64,000 nucleotides of DNA from Centrapalus pauciflorus (lineage: Eukaryota; Streptophyta; Magnoliopsida; Asterales; Asteraceae), in assembly GCA_020465985.1 (NCBI GenBank), contig JAANYP010000257.1, positions 656,706-720,705 on the forward strand, read 5' to 3'. This document shows, piece after piece, positions 21,701 through 33,471 of this stretch. A model generated the notes under the pieces. It had not been told where the DNA came from. It did no database searches and saw nothing but the letters and a program-made list of their open reading frames with translations. Numbering within the stretch: position 1 is the stretch's first letter; each line of letters begins with the position of its first letter. The position numbers and the translations under genes were made by a program.

Positions 21701-22146
21701 GTATGACTCACATACAAATGTTATGATTATTGATCATAACAAGAAATTATGCAAATCACTAATGAACTATCTTTACTTGCATTCCATATAAACCACTGCA
21801 TAAATTATGCATAAAATCATTTGCAAAACCATTCTTTTTAGTACATATATCAATTTTTCACAAAGTAAATTTAATGTCACGTCAAAATTAACCAACAAAC
21901 AACTCTCTGAAAGTGGTTGTACATATAGACATGTGAGAATTGTTATATGCACCCTTTTATTAATAGGATGTTTGATTTTGCATTATTACGAAGATTATTA
22001 AATTTTTGCGTTATTACGAAGATTATTACGTTACAATAACGTAAATAAATTGTTTAAGCTGTTTGGACTTTGGACTGTATTGGTTAATAATTGATTCTTT
22101 GATTTTAAAATTAATCATACAACACTTTTTCAAATGCTAAATTTAC
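18720..22146. other. 3.4 kb intergenic region, no gene recognised
   Basis: AT-rich. One stretch (19463-20225) resembles a long terminal repeat. At 21358-21395 a GC-rich segment GGGCCGGCCGTGAGGG resembles one terminus of a hAT-type element, but no partner terminus was found. The short open frames (for example 21807-22001) have no protein-like composition. Confidence 0.5.
19463..20225 (+). mobile_element. possible solo LTR of a copia (Sirevirus-like) element
   Basis: Starts TGTTGGATTCCCAAG, contains a TATA-like TTTATATAAGC (near 19950), and ends in a region CTTGATTAAATTCAACCC of the kind I associate with Sirevirus LTR ends. No target duplication or partner LTR was found, so the boundaries are guesses. 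Confidence 0.25.
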
Positions 22147-22378
22147 CTTATTTGTAGGGTGACAACGGGACGGGTTCGGGGCGGGGAATGTAAATATTGT
22201 CCCCGTTTAAAAAAACCGCGGGGACTAAACGAGGATCCTCATCGGGTACGCGGGGAAACCCGCGGGGAATCGGGTAACCCATTTATAAATCAATGATATG
22301 AAATTTAATCACGTGGTTTATAATTTAAGCTTAAAACATCCATGTATGTTAAAATTTCAATACTAATATTAAATTAAA

Positions 22379-22677
22379 GGGTAAAGTCATACAATAGCAA
22401 CCTACTTTTGAAAATGTATCGATATGGTACGTCTACTTTTTTAATTGTCTATATGGTACGTGTACTTTAATTTTCTGTATCGATATGGTCATTCTACATA
22501 ATAGAGCCCGGTTTTTACATACGAAACAGGGTTCTAATGGTATGAAAAACAGGGGTCCTTTACAAATATGGTCATATCGGTATGAAAAATTGAAGTACAG
22601 GTACCATATCGATATTTAAAAACGTAGACGTACCATATTGACAAATTTTCAAAAGTAGGTTACTATTGTATGACTTG
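22379..22677. mobile_element. MITE with long inverted repeats, copy 2 (nested)
   Basis: Left end GGGTAAAGTCATACAATAG with an imperfect inverted copy at the right end. Interior closely similar to the copy at 18432-18719, including GAGCCCGGTTTTTACATACG. Lies inside the hAT element. Confidence 0.82.
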
Positions 22678-22819
22678 TAATACCTATCAAATGATGACGA
22701 AAAAAACATTATTTCATTAAATTATATGTAAATAATTAAGTTTTTTAAATTATACGTAATAATTTTTATGTATAATATAAAAATAGATAAAATTATTCAT
22801 CTTTTATATATAATATCTA

Positions 22820-23089
22820 TCTATACTATTAAAAGAGTAACTAAATGCCACATGACATCCTCTCATTTAATTTGTCACATGTTACTCTCCTCTTTTGCCA
22901 CGTCATTTACTGATTTTTTTTTTTTAAATTTTAAAGCAAATCAAATCTAAGTAAATCTAATATGGATTAATTTAATAACAAACTAACTAAAATTAAGCAA
23001 ACTTTATTATTCATATTATTATTATATTATACATATATATAAATATAAATTTCTAAAATTAACCCATGTATACATGGGTAATAACCTAG
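22820..23089 (+). mobile_element. small Helitron (nested)
   Basis: 5' TCTATACTATTAAAAGAG after A; 3' CTAG before T. The 3' hairpin is the perfect palindrome ACCCATGTATACATGGGT, eight bases before CTAG. The stem differs completely from that of the Helitrons at 6025 and 54007 although the 5' ends match, so it is a different subfamily. 270 bp, no coding sequence. Confidence 0.9.
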
Positions 23090-23298
23090 TATATATAATA
23101 TAAATAACATGTTGCTATTAAAAGTAGTCGGAGATTTAAACGGGTTATGTAATCGGATATACGGGGCGGGTATTAGCAATACCATACCCACCCCGTCCCC
23201 CGTTTAACTTAATCGGGTTCGGGGAAACCCGCCACGTTTAGATCGGTTTTCGGTTTTCCCCGTCGGGTTCGGTTTTTTTTGTCATCCCTACTTATTTG

Positions 23299-23850
23299 CT
23301 TCATAATTATTTGATAATTTTTACAAGTTAAAATGAAAAACCAAACACTTTAAAAATTGATTAGTTGATAATTGTGATAGTAAACAACATATTCTAAGTC
23401 AAACGCTAAATTTTCAACAGCACATTTGTTATAGCCATTATATGATTTTTAGTTTTGAAAATGCTGCAACACTTTTTAAAATGCAAACCCCAACACCTTC
23501 AAACATACATCCTTGTCAACCCCATTAACCAATCAAATTTTAATTTTAGAATTAAATTGAAAACATAAAGGAATTTTACAATTACGCCATATGTATGCTA
23601 AAGTATTTAAATGACATGAAAATTTCAAAGAGTATATGATAATTCGGTGGTACTTTCAGAAAAATTGTAGATGACATGTAAGTGAATATGTTACCATTTG
23701 TCCATGTGATCCATTTAACTTAAAGAAACAAAATAACATAAATCTTCTTTCTCATTTTTCCAATTTTATTCACATATAAAAATAATTATACACACATTTT
23801 CAACATGGGAAGGATTTGGATCGGTTTGGTATATGTATAAATTAGTATTT
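23299..23850. other. AT-rich intergenic stretch
   Basis: No gene. AACCAAACAC (23340-23350) and its loose counterpart before the hAT element (CTGTTTGGAC, about 22060) may be the ends of an older MITE split by the hAT insertion; this is not certain. Confidence 0.35.
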
Positions 23851-24780
23851 GTTGGGTGACGGTGGTTTCCAGAGGTTTTTATTTTGGTTCCTTGGGTTGA
23901 CCCGTTGGGTTTTTTGACCCATTTTTAGTTTCCTATTTCTATTTAAGCTATGTTGAAGTATTGTAAGAAAGCAGATTATCAATCAAGAAAACTTTTTCAT
24001 TTTCCAAATTCCGAGTTCAAATCGGTTGTCTGAAGCCTAATTGTTTGGTATTCTACGGAATCAACAAACTATTAGTAGGGATTAATCTGGAATTTTTTGA
24101 ATCAACAGATTAATCTATTTTCCATTTGGTACGCTGCATCAGATATAAAGAACGTCCAAGACGGAGCTAAGATGAATGGGATATCAATGCTCAAAGATTG
24201 GTGTTTGGAATGAATGAAACACCTTCTAGTTGGTAAACTCGTGTCCTACATAGGAAAGAAGATGGAAACCAAAGTGGGTTTATAAGGAGGAGTGTCCAAA
24301 GCCATGTCAAGATTATTTGTTGTTTTACTCCAATGCCTACCCGCGTGCAGGGGAGGTGCAAATCTTAGACCCCGAAGGCTAAAATCCACTGAACTCGTGT
24401 ACGCTAGCACCTGTGGACAACACTTTGTATTCTACGAAATACTTTACACTTTAACAGCAAGACGTTGCTGCTTCCAATAACGAAGAACACGTCGAATTCA
24501 CCTGAATTTTCAGGCAAGTTGGTTACCTCCGGCAGTTTACACTGCTTTGGCTCTTGTACCCTGAGAAACAGATTTCGAATCTGTTTTAAGGGAATCGTGT
24601 CAAACACGAGACTCAGCCTTATTTTTCCGTATTGTAATTTATTTTCCGTATTGTTATTTCTTTCACTTGTAATTTTAATTTACATATTCTATTTATTTTC
24701 GTGTATTGTAATTTAAATCCAGAATTGTAATTCGTAATACATTTCTTATATTTTATAATTGGTATCGGGCACACTATCCG
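23851..24780 (+). mobile_element. LTR-retrotransposon remnant, probable
   Basis: Starts TGTTGGGTGACGG and contains promoter-like TTCTATTTAAGC (23936). Two places resemble a primer-binding site for initiator tRNA-Met: TTTGGTACGCTGCATCAG (24126) and TTGGTATCGGGCAC (24760). No target duplication and no coding region were found, so it is offered only as a likely LTR/leader relic. Confidence 0.3.
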
Positions 24781-24796
24781 TACAAATAAAATACTC

Positions 24797-24915
24797 TTAT
24801 GATGTTTTGTGTGTGTGATGTGGGTAGAGAGAGAGAGAGAGGTTAAGAGGCTTACCAAAGATGTTGCAGCAGATGCAGAAGGCAGAGAGCTTTGGTGAAG
24901 GAGGAAGAGGACTGT

Positions 24916-24958
<43 letters not shown>

Positions 24959-25105
24959 CTCCGTTGTTTGTGCCTGAGGACTTTCTTCTAGTTGTTGTAT
25001 TGGTTTATGGCTTATCTCCTCTGATAATAACACTTCATCATCCCAAATAAGTCCTGATGATCCTGATCTTCTAAATGTCAATTCTGACCTTGTTGACCCA
25101 CTCAT
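24797..25105 (-). CDS. MAPK-substrate-like small protein (MASS family)
   Basis: 102 residues from the ATG at 25105. The N terminus RSELTFRRSGSSGLIWDD (residues 6-23) and a C-terminal PPSPKLSAFCICC followed by NIFGKP match the two conserved blocks I remember from Arabidopsis At1g80180, At1g15400 and At5g20100. These are MPK3/MPK6 substrates named MASS, which affect stomatal development. Candidate MAPK sites are the Ser-Pro pairs at residues 42, 63 and 68. Between the blocks is an (EP)n run (residues 49-61), encoded by a GGTTCT-type repeat. The last 20 residues come from a CT microsatellite and are probably not conserved: a potential donor GGTAAGCC right after the FG codons suggests the true 3' end may be spliced. 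CT-rich repeats also sit just 5' of the start. A hAT element lies 320 bp upstream. It precedes the CBR2 gene in the same orientation. Confidence 0.75.
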
Positions 25106-25425
25106 CTCTCTCTCTCTCTAAAATGGATTTTTCATCTGTATGAGAGAGAAACAGATAGAAATAAGTGCATCTAAATGCTTGTATGTATTGAGTTGTTTTA
25201 TTCTTGGGATTTTTCACAATTTAATAAGCGTTTATTAATTTTTTATGATTAATGTTACATTGCCACCAAAGACAACACTAAGTCAAACAAGAATATATCA
25301 CCAACAACGCTGGCCTGATTTTGGATTACTGGTCAGAGCCCAAAATTTCATAGGTCTTTTAATTTTATAAGTTTTCAACATAAAAAAAAAGTGTATTTTA
25401 TTATTTTAACTTATGGACGGACAGA

Positions 25426-26289
25426 CAGGGGCGGATGTAGCATACAAATAGGGGTGTCACTCGACACCGATAAAATTTTAAAATACCGAGTTACGTATAT
25501 ATCAAAAATTCGAGTGACACCTAGGATTTTTTTTTGAGTGACACCTACGAAAAATTTATGAAAATATTATCTAGATATCTAATATATATTTGTTGATTTC
25601 ATTACCCAAACTTAATTAAAATATGACTGAGTTTAATCCTTAAAACTTAAAAGAAAAAATAGAAACCCAATAGAAATGATAAGAGACTAGATTCAAGAAC
25701 CAGCCCAAAAGATTTAAAAAAACGTGAAAAAAAAAACTAGCCCAAACCTTGTTGAAGACACCAATGCAATTGGTTGAAAAAAACTTAATTGGTATCATCG
25801 ATTCTCATCGTTTATGGAGGTACTTAAATATGTTGAAAACCTCCTGACTGTATTTTTGGGACTTTAATGCATCAAAGTTATTAAGGTTGACGGAGATGTA
25901 TCCGAATGATTTTAATTATGATGAGAATGTTAATCTTGTGCATCAACTTGAATACTATATTGAGAATGTGAAAGACGATCTAATATTTTCTAATTTGAAT
26001 GGAGTCCGCGAGCTTGCTAAATTAATGGTGGAAACTAGGAAACATCTTTCATATCATTTGATTTATTAATTGTTGAAGCTAATATGTGTTTTGCGGTCGC
26101 AACTGCGACGGTTGAGAAATAGTGTTGTACGATATACTATTTTAATTATTAAAAACTTGATATTTGTTAATTTTGTGGTTGGCAACATGTTTTGCTGACC
26201 CGATCCATATTAGAAAATATTTTGACAATATAAATTAAATTAACTCTAAAAAAGTAACACCGATAACAAAATATCCTGGATCCGCTCTG
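25426..26289 (+). mobile_element. hAT element with a transposase remnant
   Basis: Termini CAGGGGCGGATGTAGC and, on the other strand, CAGAGCGGATCCAGG. Perfect 8-bp target duplications CGGACAGA at 25418-25425 and 26290-26297. The interior carries the 3' part of a hAT transposase gene in the plus sense. At 864 bp it is an internal-deletion derivative. It lies in the 5' region of the MASS-like gene. Confidence 0.93.
25885..26132 (+). pseudogene. hAT transposase C-terminal fragment
   Basis: LTEMYPNDF, then LVHQLEYYIENVKDD and LAKLMVETRKHLSYHLIY, runs to a TAA at 26069. The sequence continues with LLKL and, in another frame, VATATVEK before a TAG. YPxDF, LxxQLxxYI and LLKLxLVLPVATATVER is the conserved end of TTF-type/hAT dimerisation-region transposases. 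The stop, frameshift and missing N-terminal half make it inactive. Confidence 0.75.
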
Positions 26290-26554
26290 CGGACAGAAAA
26301 TAAAAGGCATGCTGGTATACACACATGTATATATATGTGTGTGTATATATTTATGTAATGTTTGTATGTGTAAGGTCTTTTAATACACTTTTGTTCGAGG
26401 CCTTAAAAATCAATGGAACGACCTTGATGACCAACAAACATTGGGATTCAAGAGAAGTAGTTGTGTTGACACAGTGCATGTTAAATAGTAGGAAGGGGTC
26501 GACTAACTTTGGAAATCGATCATTGAATCTTTCATTCCATCAAGTATTTTAACT

Positions 26555-26780
26555 CTGCACGTTTCGTTTGCGGAATAAAATTCAAATGATAAAATTCCAT
26601 CAAGTGTTTTAAACTTTTGAATTTTGATAACACAAATGATAGATTACTTTTATTTATTTGACATCAATTTCTTTATTTATAGAAATTTAACATTTCTACA
26701 ACTCATACATGAAACCCACATAGACTAATAACTAAAATTTAATTTCAATTTCCTTTGAATTCCATTCCACAAACCAAACT
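26555..26780. mobile_element. MITE-like sequence with CGTTTCGTTTGCGGAAT end
   Basis: The left end resembles the reverse complement of the right end ATTCCATTCCACAAACCAAAC. The internal CCTTTGAATTCCATTCC motif is shared with the element at 27130-27439. Boundaries approximate. Confidence 0.5.
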
Positions 26781-26789
26781 TCACATTAA

Positions 26790-27076
26790 GGTTGTGTTTG
26801 GTAGAAAGAACTGAAAAGACAATAAATGAGAATAAAATCTTTGGTTTTTTAAATCATGAAACTTGAAAATACAATAACCTTATGAATGTTATATCATTCT
26901 TTCTTTAATTTTAGCTTCTATATAATTCTCCACCATTGCTAGAGAAATGAGAAAACTAAACTTTAAGTTATATATTGATACAACTTGTGAATTCATAAAG
27001 AACTAATATACATAATACAAGTTTCCTAACTAATAATTTGTTTTCATTTTTGTCAATTCCTTCTGCCAATACAACC
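26790..27076. mobile_element. Tourist-like MITE, TGTTTGGTAGA family, copy 1
   Basis: Ends GGTTGTGTTTGGTAGAAAG and, on the other strand, GGTTGTATTGGCAGAAGG, flanked by TAA and TTA. Core motif CATGAAACTTGAAAATACAA is shared with the copies at 51351-51590 and 58541-59357; a more diverged copy is at 28386-28672. Confidence 0.75.
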
Positions 27077-27129
27077 TTACATTGCTAATTTGTTTTTCAA
27101 GTGAGAAGGATTCTTATAGAAAGAAATAA

Positions 27130-27439
27130 GGTGGCGTTTGGTTTGGGTGATGGAATTCGATGGAATTGGAATTTAAATTTAACTTGTTAATCTATATTGA
27201 TAACTAATGTAAAATATTAAATTTTATGTATTTTCCATCAAATTTTCTTGTTTATAGGATTTTGACAATCCTTCCAACTAATATATGAATTACATTCCAA
27301 CCCATACATGAATCAAATTCCAACCTACATCTCTAACCAATACTAAAAACCATCTTCTACGTTCACCATCAACCAAATTAATAACTAAAAAATTAAAATC
27401 CAATTCCTTCAAATTCCATTCCATGAACCAAACGCCACA
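27130..27439. mobile_element. MITE with GTGGCGTTTGG termini
   Basis: Left GGTGGCGTTTGGTTTGGG and, on the other strand of the right end, GTGGCGTTTGGTTCATGG, form inverted repeats. ATGGAATTCGATGGAATTGG near the left mirrors CCAATTCCTTCAAATTCC at the right. The left end is preceded by TAA; no clear right duplication. Confidence 0.7.
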
Positions 27440-27519
27440 AAAGAGATGAATTTTAGACCTATATAATGCATGACATAACCCTTCCTCAATTAAAACCTCC
27501 ATCCTTGCTCCCCCGTCCA

Positions 27520-27871
27520 AACAAACACGTTACTCTCTCTCCGCTTTCGAATATTCCTTAACACCGGTGATCATCTTCATACCATCAACGGCCATCCTCT
27601 GCATCACTAACCTTCGGTACGTGCTAGACCTGTCATTCTCACTCATCCTTACAGAAAATGCGACTCTCAATTGATCTTGAATATATAAGTGTATGTATGT
27701 ATTCAATTACCATTTTCTATATCCCTAGTCCTATTCTTGATGGAAGAACCCAAGAAATCAAGTCTACTAAATGATGACCACGAACAAGTAAAACAAACAA
27801 ACTCCGTCTTGCAATTTGTGTTTACGTATTCACATTTAAACGTTTTATGCATTCATGTTGATGCATCATGA
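27520..27871 (+). other. possible 5' end of an unidentified or lost gene
   Basis: A pyrimidine-rich GC-richer stretch (27500-27610) ends in CTTCGGTACGTGC, a plausible exon end and donor. Beyond it an ATG at 27740 opens a polar frame, MEEPKKSSLLNDDHEQ, that ends at 27871. I do not recognise it. No downstream exon is visible before the CBR2 3' end. It may be a leader exon plus start of a truncated gene, or chance. Confidence 0.25.
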
Positions 27872-28385
27872 AAGTAGTAATTATCAAATTGGAGAAGATT
27901 TGATTAAACTTTAAACATATTTACAAAAAAACAAACGACAAAAGTAGTTTATGACTTTATTCCTAAGGGTGAAGGTGTGGTTATATCACCGTCTCATTTT
28001 TCATATCAGTGCTACGTCAGATTTTTTATCGTCTCTTTTATATTTTTATACCACTCATACCATCGTCGTAGTCATCTTTTTATCCTACTAACCCTATTTT
28101 TTGTATTAAAAAGTGTGAGATGAGAGGGGATGGGAGTGGATGGGGGTACCGCAGCGACATAACTGTGGCATTTTGGCAAAGCTGAGGTGGCCATCTTGGC
28201 GGCACCCCAGCATGACCATACTGCATGCCGCAAGGATTACGAGGTCATGGCCAGCATTAAGCATATGAATGATACAACACAAACCACCTCTTTTTTGTTC
28301 ATCGTATTTATCCTTCCGTTTTCAGACATTGACACGCTTGGTTAATCAGCTACTAAAAATGTCAATTCTATTGTAAAACTTTAAA
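27872..28385. other. non-coding stretch with a GC-rich patch
   Basis: Mostly AT-rich. A GC-rich patch (28130-28260, with GGTACCGCAGCGACA and TGGCGGCACCCCAGC) stands out. No frame or element accounts for it. Confidence 0.4.
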
Positions 28386-28672
28386 GTGAATGTTTGATAG
28401 AGAGAATCAAAGACAATAGAGGACAACTTATTAGTTAAAAGACTTGAATCATTTATATAAATTCTCTATGGATTTTCAAGTTGAATCAATATAGGCTAAA
28501 ATTTAATTCTTTCTTTTCTCTAACAATCATAGAGGATTCTATAAAAGCTAAAAATAAGAAAAGAGAATTGCAACAATTATATGTTCATTGTATTTTCAAA
28601 TTCATGGTAAACAAAACCATTGATTTTATCCTCATCTCAATTCTCTTCGATTCCCTCCATCAAATACCCCTG
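28386..28672. mobile_element. Tourist-like MITE, TGTTTGGTAGA family, inverted diverged copy
   Basis: Left GTGAATGTTTGATAGAGAG and right CCATCAAATACCCC are decayed inverted termini. The interior, read on the minus strand, shares TTTGAAAATACAATG and AGAATTGAGATGAGGATAAAATCAATGG-like order with the other copies. Confidence 0.55.
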
Positions 28673-29123
28673 AATTGTTTTTGGTATTACCTATTTTTTT
28701 TTTAAATTATTAAGAGTTTTGTATTTATGTCATAGACATGGATATAACTGTCAAGACTTGAAAGCCATGACTCGTTTTAGAACATCTGTTTTCTTGATTA
28801 AACACTTTATATTTCAAACTTACAGAAAGCACAGTGTTTTACGAGTCATGATGAATAACCAGTTCTACAGCCTGCATAAATACAAGGCCAACAATATTGC
28901 TCCTACAAGTATTATTCTCGTAAACTTGTAACCAACCCCCTCTCTTCTTGTTTTTTTTTTCCTAAAGCAAAAGTGGAAGGGAAAAAACGGTAATCATACA
29001 TTCACAAGCCGGTCGTCCTCAGTCTGGGATTGTGCTTTGAGGTTCTGAAAAGGCTTGATCTCACTTGTCGATGACAAAATTATTACAATGCTGTTGGAGT
29101 TGAACGAAACTCTCTGACTCCAT

Positions 29124-32100
29124 TTAAAATTTGTAAACCATTCCTTCAGTGTATCCAAGTTCTTTCAGTACACCACTGACCTGCAAGAAAGCAAAAAAAA
29201 AAAAAAAAAAGTCAATCCTTTGCTGTTTACGACTGTCAATTAGTATCATTAATAACACATGGTACAAACCTCGCCTTGCGACCAGTCTTTTGCCTTGCCT
29301 CCAGATACATGTTGCATCATTCCAGGTGGACCGCACACCTGAGACAGGAAAGTCGGAAAAAGTATTCAATAATCACAATTGACCATTTGATGGAAATTCT
29401 ACAGTACATGGATTCATGAGAAAATAGAAATTGACTGATGAACATGCATTTCATCTTTGGCCTAATATGGTTTTAATTTGGGTTTAAGACTAAAAAAGAA
29501 AGAAAAAGATGAACAGAAAAGATCTTACTAGTATAAGTGTATCCTCGCTTGGAGCAGGTAGGCCTTTTGAGGCCATATCCTTTGATATGTAACCTGTACC
29601 TCCAACCCAGTACTTTGATGGATTGTCAACAGTATAAAATACCTTCAAGTTCAAGAAACAACATGTGGTTCAAACTTCTAATTAATTTGATCACAAAATG
29701 TACAAACATTGTTTTCATAGTTGATAAAAGCTGAGACCTTTAGATTAGGGTGGCTAGCGGCAAGCATGTCAAGTTTCTTTTTCAGCAGGATGTCATCTGG
29801 GGATACATTCGCGTAAATCAAAGATACCTGAAATCAAAGAATCCGACCTGAGGAAGAAGTACTAAGAATAACAAAGCAAGATTACAGGTCTGAAATCCAA
29901 CCCCTTTCACCTATTATATATAAATAGCTAAAAGGATCAAAGTATCTCCAACCTAATATGTATGAACAAACTTATTGGACTTGTCACTTCTCCGCAAGTG
30001 AAAACTGAAAAATATAATTTATTCCTAAAATCTTTTGATGCACTAGTAAAGGTAATTATCATCACTATAACTATTTCTTGTTCGAGTAATATTTCAAGCG
30101 TGGGGTACAAATTTGGATGATGGATACACAACACAAGAACCCTTACTTTGGTGTTATCATCAGGATTCTTAAGAATGGCCTCAATAACCTGAAGCATTGG
30201 AGTGATTCCTGAGCCACCTGCAATCTGGACAAATAAAGTATTTTACACACTCCTCTATATTTAAAAAAATAGTATAAACAGATTCTTATGGTTCTGAACA
30301 ACCACCACATGTAGATATTCTATTTGACAATGACACAAAGTTATGAAGATTCATGCTTTGGGTCATTTAACCAGCTCACCAGGTGTAATTTGGAAATAGA
30401 TGATATCTTATACTTTAATAGGCACTGCTTACGGTACAACTTAAGCGTCGCCACTTAACCCACACATAGACAAACAAATGCTAGGTTACATCCACTTACA
30501 GCTTTTTAGAACATGATCATTTAGGAAATAAAGTACAAGCCACTCTAAATCATCATCTGCTATCACATCTTCAATAGAGCATTGGACATCATCGAAAACA
30601 AGTAAACAACAAATTAAAAACTTGATTCAAATAGAGATAAACAAACAGCTAAGACAATAATGGATGGCTTCTTGAAATTGTTTCAGCAATAATTCCTCCA
30701 CAAATTCCAAATTTAATAGAAAACTTCTATTTCTTAGCTGTCTTAACTATTCCGAGCAGAACAAAGTTATCAGATTGCACTCACCATGCCAATGTGTTTC
30801 TTCATATTGGGAGTGTATCTGAGCTTTTCAATGGGTCTGCAGGAGATCCATTTTGTCAGATATAAATGCAAATCCATTGAGAAAATACTAGCTTAACAGC
30901 CGTAGTTGAATGGTTTACCCTTTTACTTCAACCACATCGCCAGGCTTTAGTTTTGCAAAATGTTGGCTCATTTTCCCTTCAGGATAAATCTGGAGAAAAT
31001 TGTAATATATGTATCAACATTTCATTCAGGCAAGAATAGAGAGCAGTAGTAGTCGGCATACCTTGATCATCAGATCAAAGTATCCTTTAGAATCTGGATC
31101 TGATATCGGGGTGTACCTGAAGATGGACATACCATGATAAGTAAAGCATAAAAAAAAACGATCCAAATCGTGTCACCTCAATGCTATGTTATTTCTTCAA
31201 TCACATGAGTATAAAAGTATCATGATACGTGCCTATATGTTATGAATAATCGGTTACTAATTACTCCCTCTGTCCCAACTGAAATGTCCACATTTCTATT
31301 TTAACTTTTTAAGTTTTCCCAAAATAAATGTCTACTTACAAAAATAGATTATAATAATTTATTACGTTCCAGTGATAACCCCATGTTTCTAATGTAGTTG
31401 TCTTTTTCAAAAAATTGATGAGTAAATAAATACGGGTAAAGTTGTCATTTAAGTATAAAATGGGGCAATAATTATACACTTACTAAAATTGTGTGTTTTA
31501 TCCGGTGGACATTTAAATTGGGACAGAGGGAGTATTTTCTTGCCATGATATTGTTCTATTGAAGCAGGTGGCCGAGCAGGCAAGCAGTTTAAAGTTCAGC
31601 CTGCTTTGTGTGTGTAATTGTGTATGTCTGTGTGTGCAATGCATTTGAGGGCAAGCTTTTTTATATTATTATAATATTAGTTGAGGCCTAGAAAATTAAA
31701 AAATACATCGTGACTTGTAAGATTAAATGAACGCTTTTGTTAAAATAAGAAAGATGTAGTACAAATAAGTCACGTAAGAGGATCTAACTTAGAAAAACTG
31801 GAAACCACAAAATCTTTAAAATCAAACCAATTAAGCATGCATAGAAACCATCTCTAGATAGAACATGTACATATTCACAAAACTTACGGGCGAACAACAT
31901 ATTTTGTTTTCCCTTCAGCGTCTTCTCCCAACGGAGCCCTACAAAACAAGAAAATATGAGGTGGCACGCATGTCAATTTACCCTGGGAAACCTCTAGTAT
32001 AGTTTCTTTGCAGAACCAAGTACAAAATTCCTAATTAGCTAACGTTATATATATTCGAGTCCAGAAAGGTGTTCAAAAACTTGCCTTGTAATGAGGCATG

Positions 32101-33422
32101 ACGCAACATCGAGTCCCAATTTGAGATTCGGATCAAAAGAAAATCTGCAATTATTGAGAAAAATAATTACTCCGCATATCAATTTAGGAGTACACATACA
32201 CATCCAAAATCAGACTAAAAGAAAATCCCAGCCTCACTGCTAAATCTCTGAACATGTTTGTCTCATGATTCCATCAATCTAACAAATGCTTAGTACAGAG
32301 ATGAGAATTATGAAAACTCATGTAAGTGCCCACACTTTTGATCTCTATAGAAAAGAATGTGCATAGAAGATGGATGGAATTCAGTCATTAACTTGCATAA
32401 TGGTAACTCGACCACAAAAGGGAAATTACATCTGAAAAGATATAAAATGACATTACAATGAAGATCAAATCCTTTAAGATTGTAAAAATTCTGCTAACAA
32501 AGCATACCCGAATCTTCCTTCATGTGCAAGTACGCAACTTAATCCCTTAAAAATAATACAGAACGGAAAAAATGTACTAAAAATATGAAATCAAATCTAA
32601 CCCTTGCTAAATATTGATGTTGGCAGCAGAGGTTTATTCATTATCTCACAACCCACTGACCAATACATATCTAAGAGATGCAAGAAAAGCAGTTTGGTAG
32701 CAATAAATGATAAAAATCTAGATGAAAACAAATGCATCCACCGTAGTTATTATGCTGTATTATTTGATTGTACAGTTTATTAAAGAGTTGATCAAATTAT
32801 ATCTGACAATAGTAACTAGTACACAAGGAACTTAAGTGCATGCATAATTCGGCATAGTGAGCCCCACCATTGAGAAAGTAAGATGTCTCATCATCTTAAC
32901 ATGCAATTTCCAACAATCTATCAATAGTTCAATACATAATTAAAAAAGAGAGCATGCAGATAACCTGTATAACTGGGTATTGTGACTGACTTTAGCCTTC
33001 TCTTGCAGCTTAAACTCTAACCATTTATCAGGATTGAGTGCTGAAATACACAAAATCATCATGTGAGCAAAAGTTACTGATGATCACCAATTATGCATCA
33101 AATTATGAAAGGTATCAGGTCATCTTCTAGAAATGCAAATAAAATAAACAACCTCAAGTACCTTTTAGGGTGACAATTTCAACCCAACGAGTCAAACGGG
33201 TGGAACGGTCAAAATGACCCGTAGTAAAAGACTAAGCTAGAACATAGTTTTAAAAAAAATGAAATTCTAGAAATTGATTGTATTAAACAAATTGTTTTTT
33301 GATAAAAATTTCAAAATTATGTTAAAATTTTGTCTTTTGGTCATCGACCCGTTTGCTTGAATGGGTGAGAATTGCCAGCATTTATCATTTTATGTGCACT
33401 GCCATGTCTTCCACACACAACC

Positions 33423-33471
<49 letters not shown>

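Larger units (their letters stand above)
22155..23290. mobile_element. hAT-type non-autonomous element with two nested insertions
   Basis: Termini TAGGGTGACAAC and, on the other strand, TAGGGATGACAA. Perfect 8-bp target duplications CTTATTTG at 22147-22154 and 23291-23298. GC-rich terminal regions (repeated CGGGTTCGGGG) flank an AT-rich interior into which a MITE (22379-22677) and a Helitron (22820-23089) have inserted. Without them it would be about 570 bp. Confidence 0.92.
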
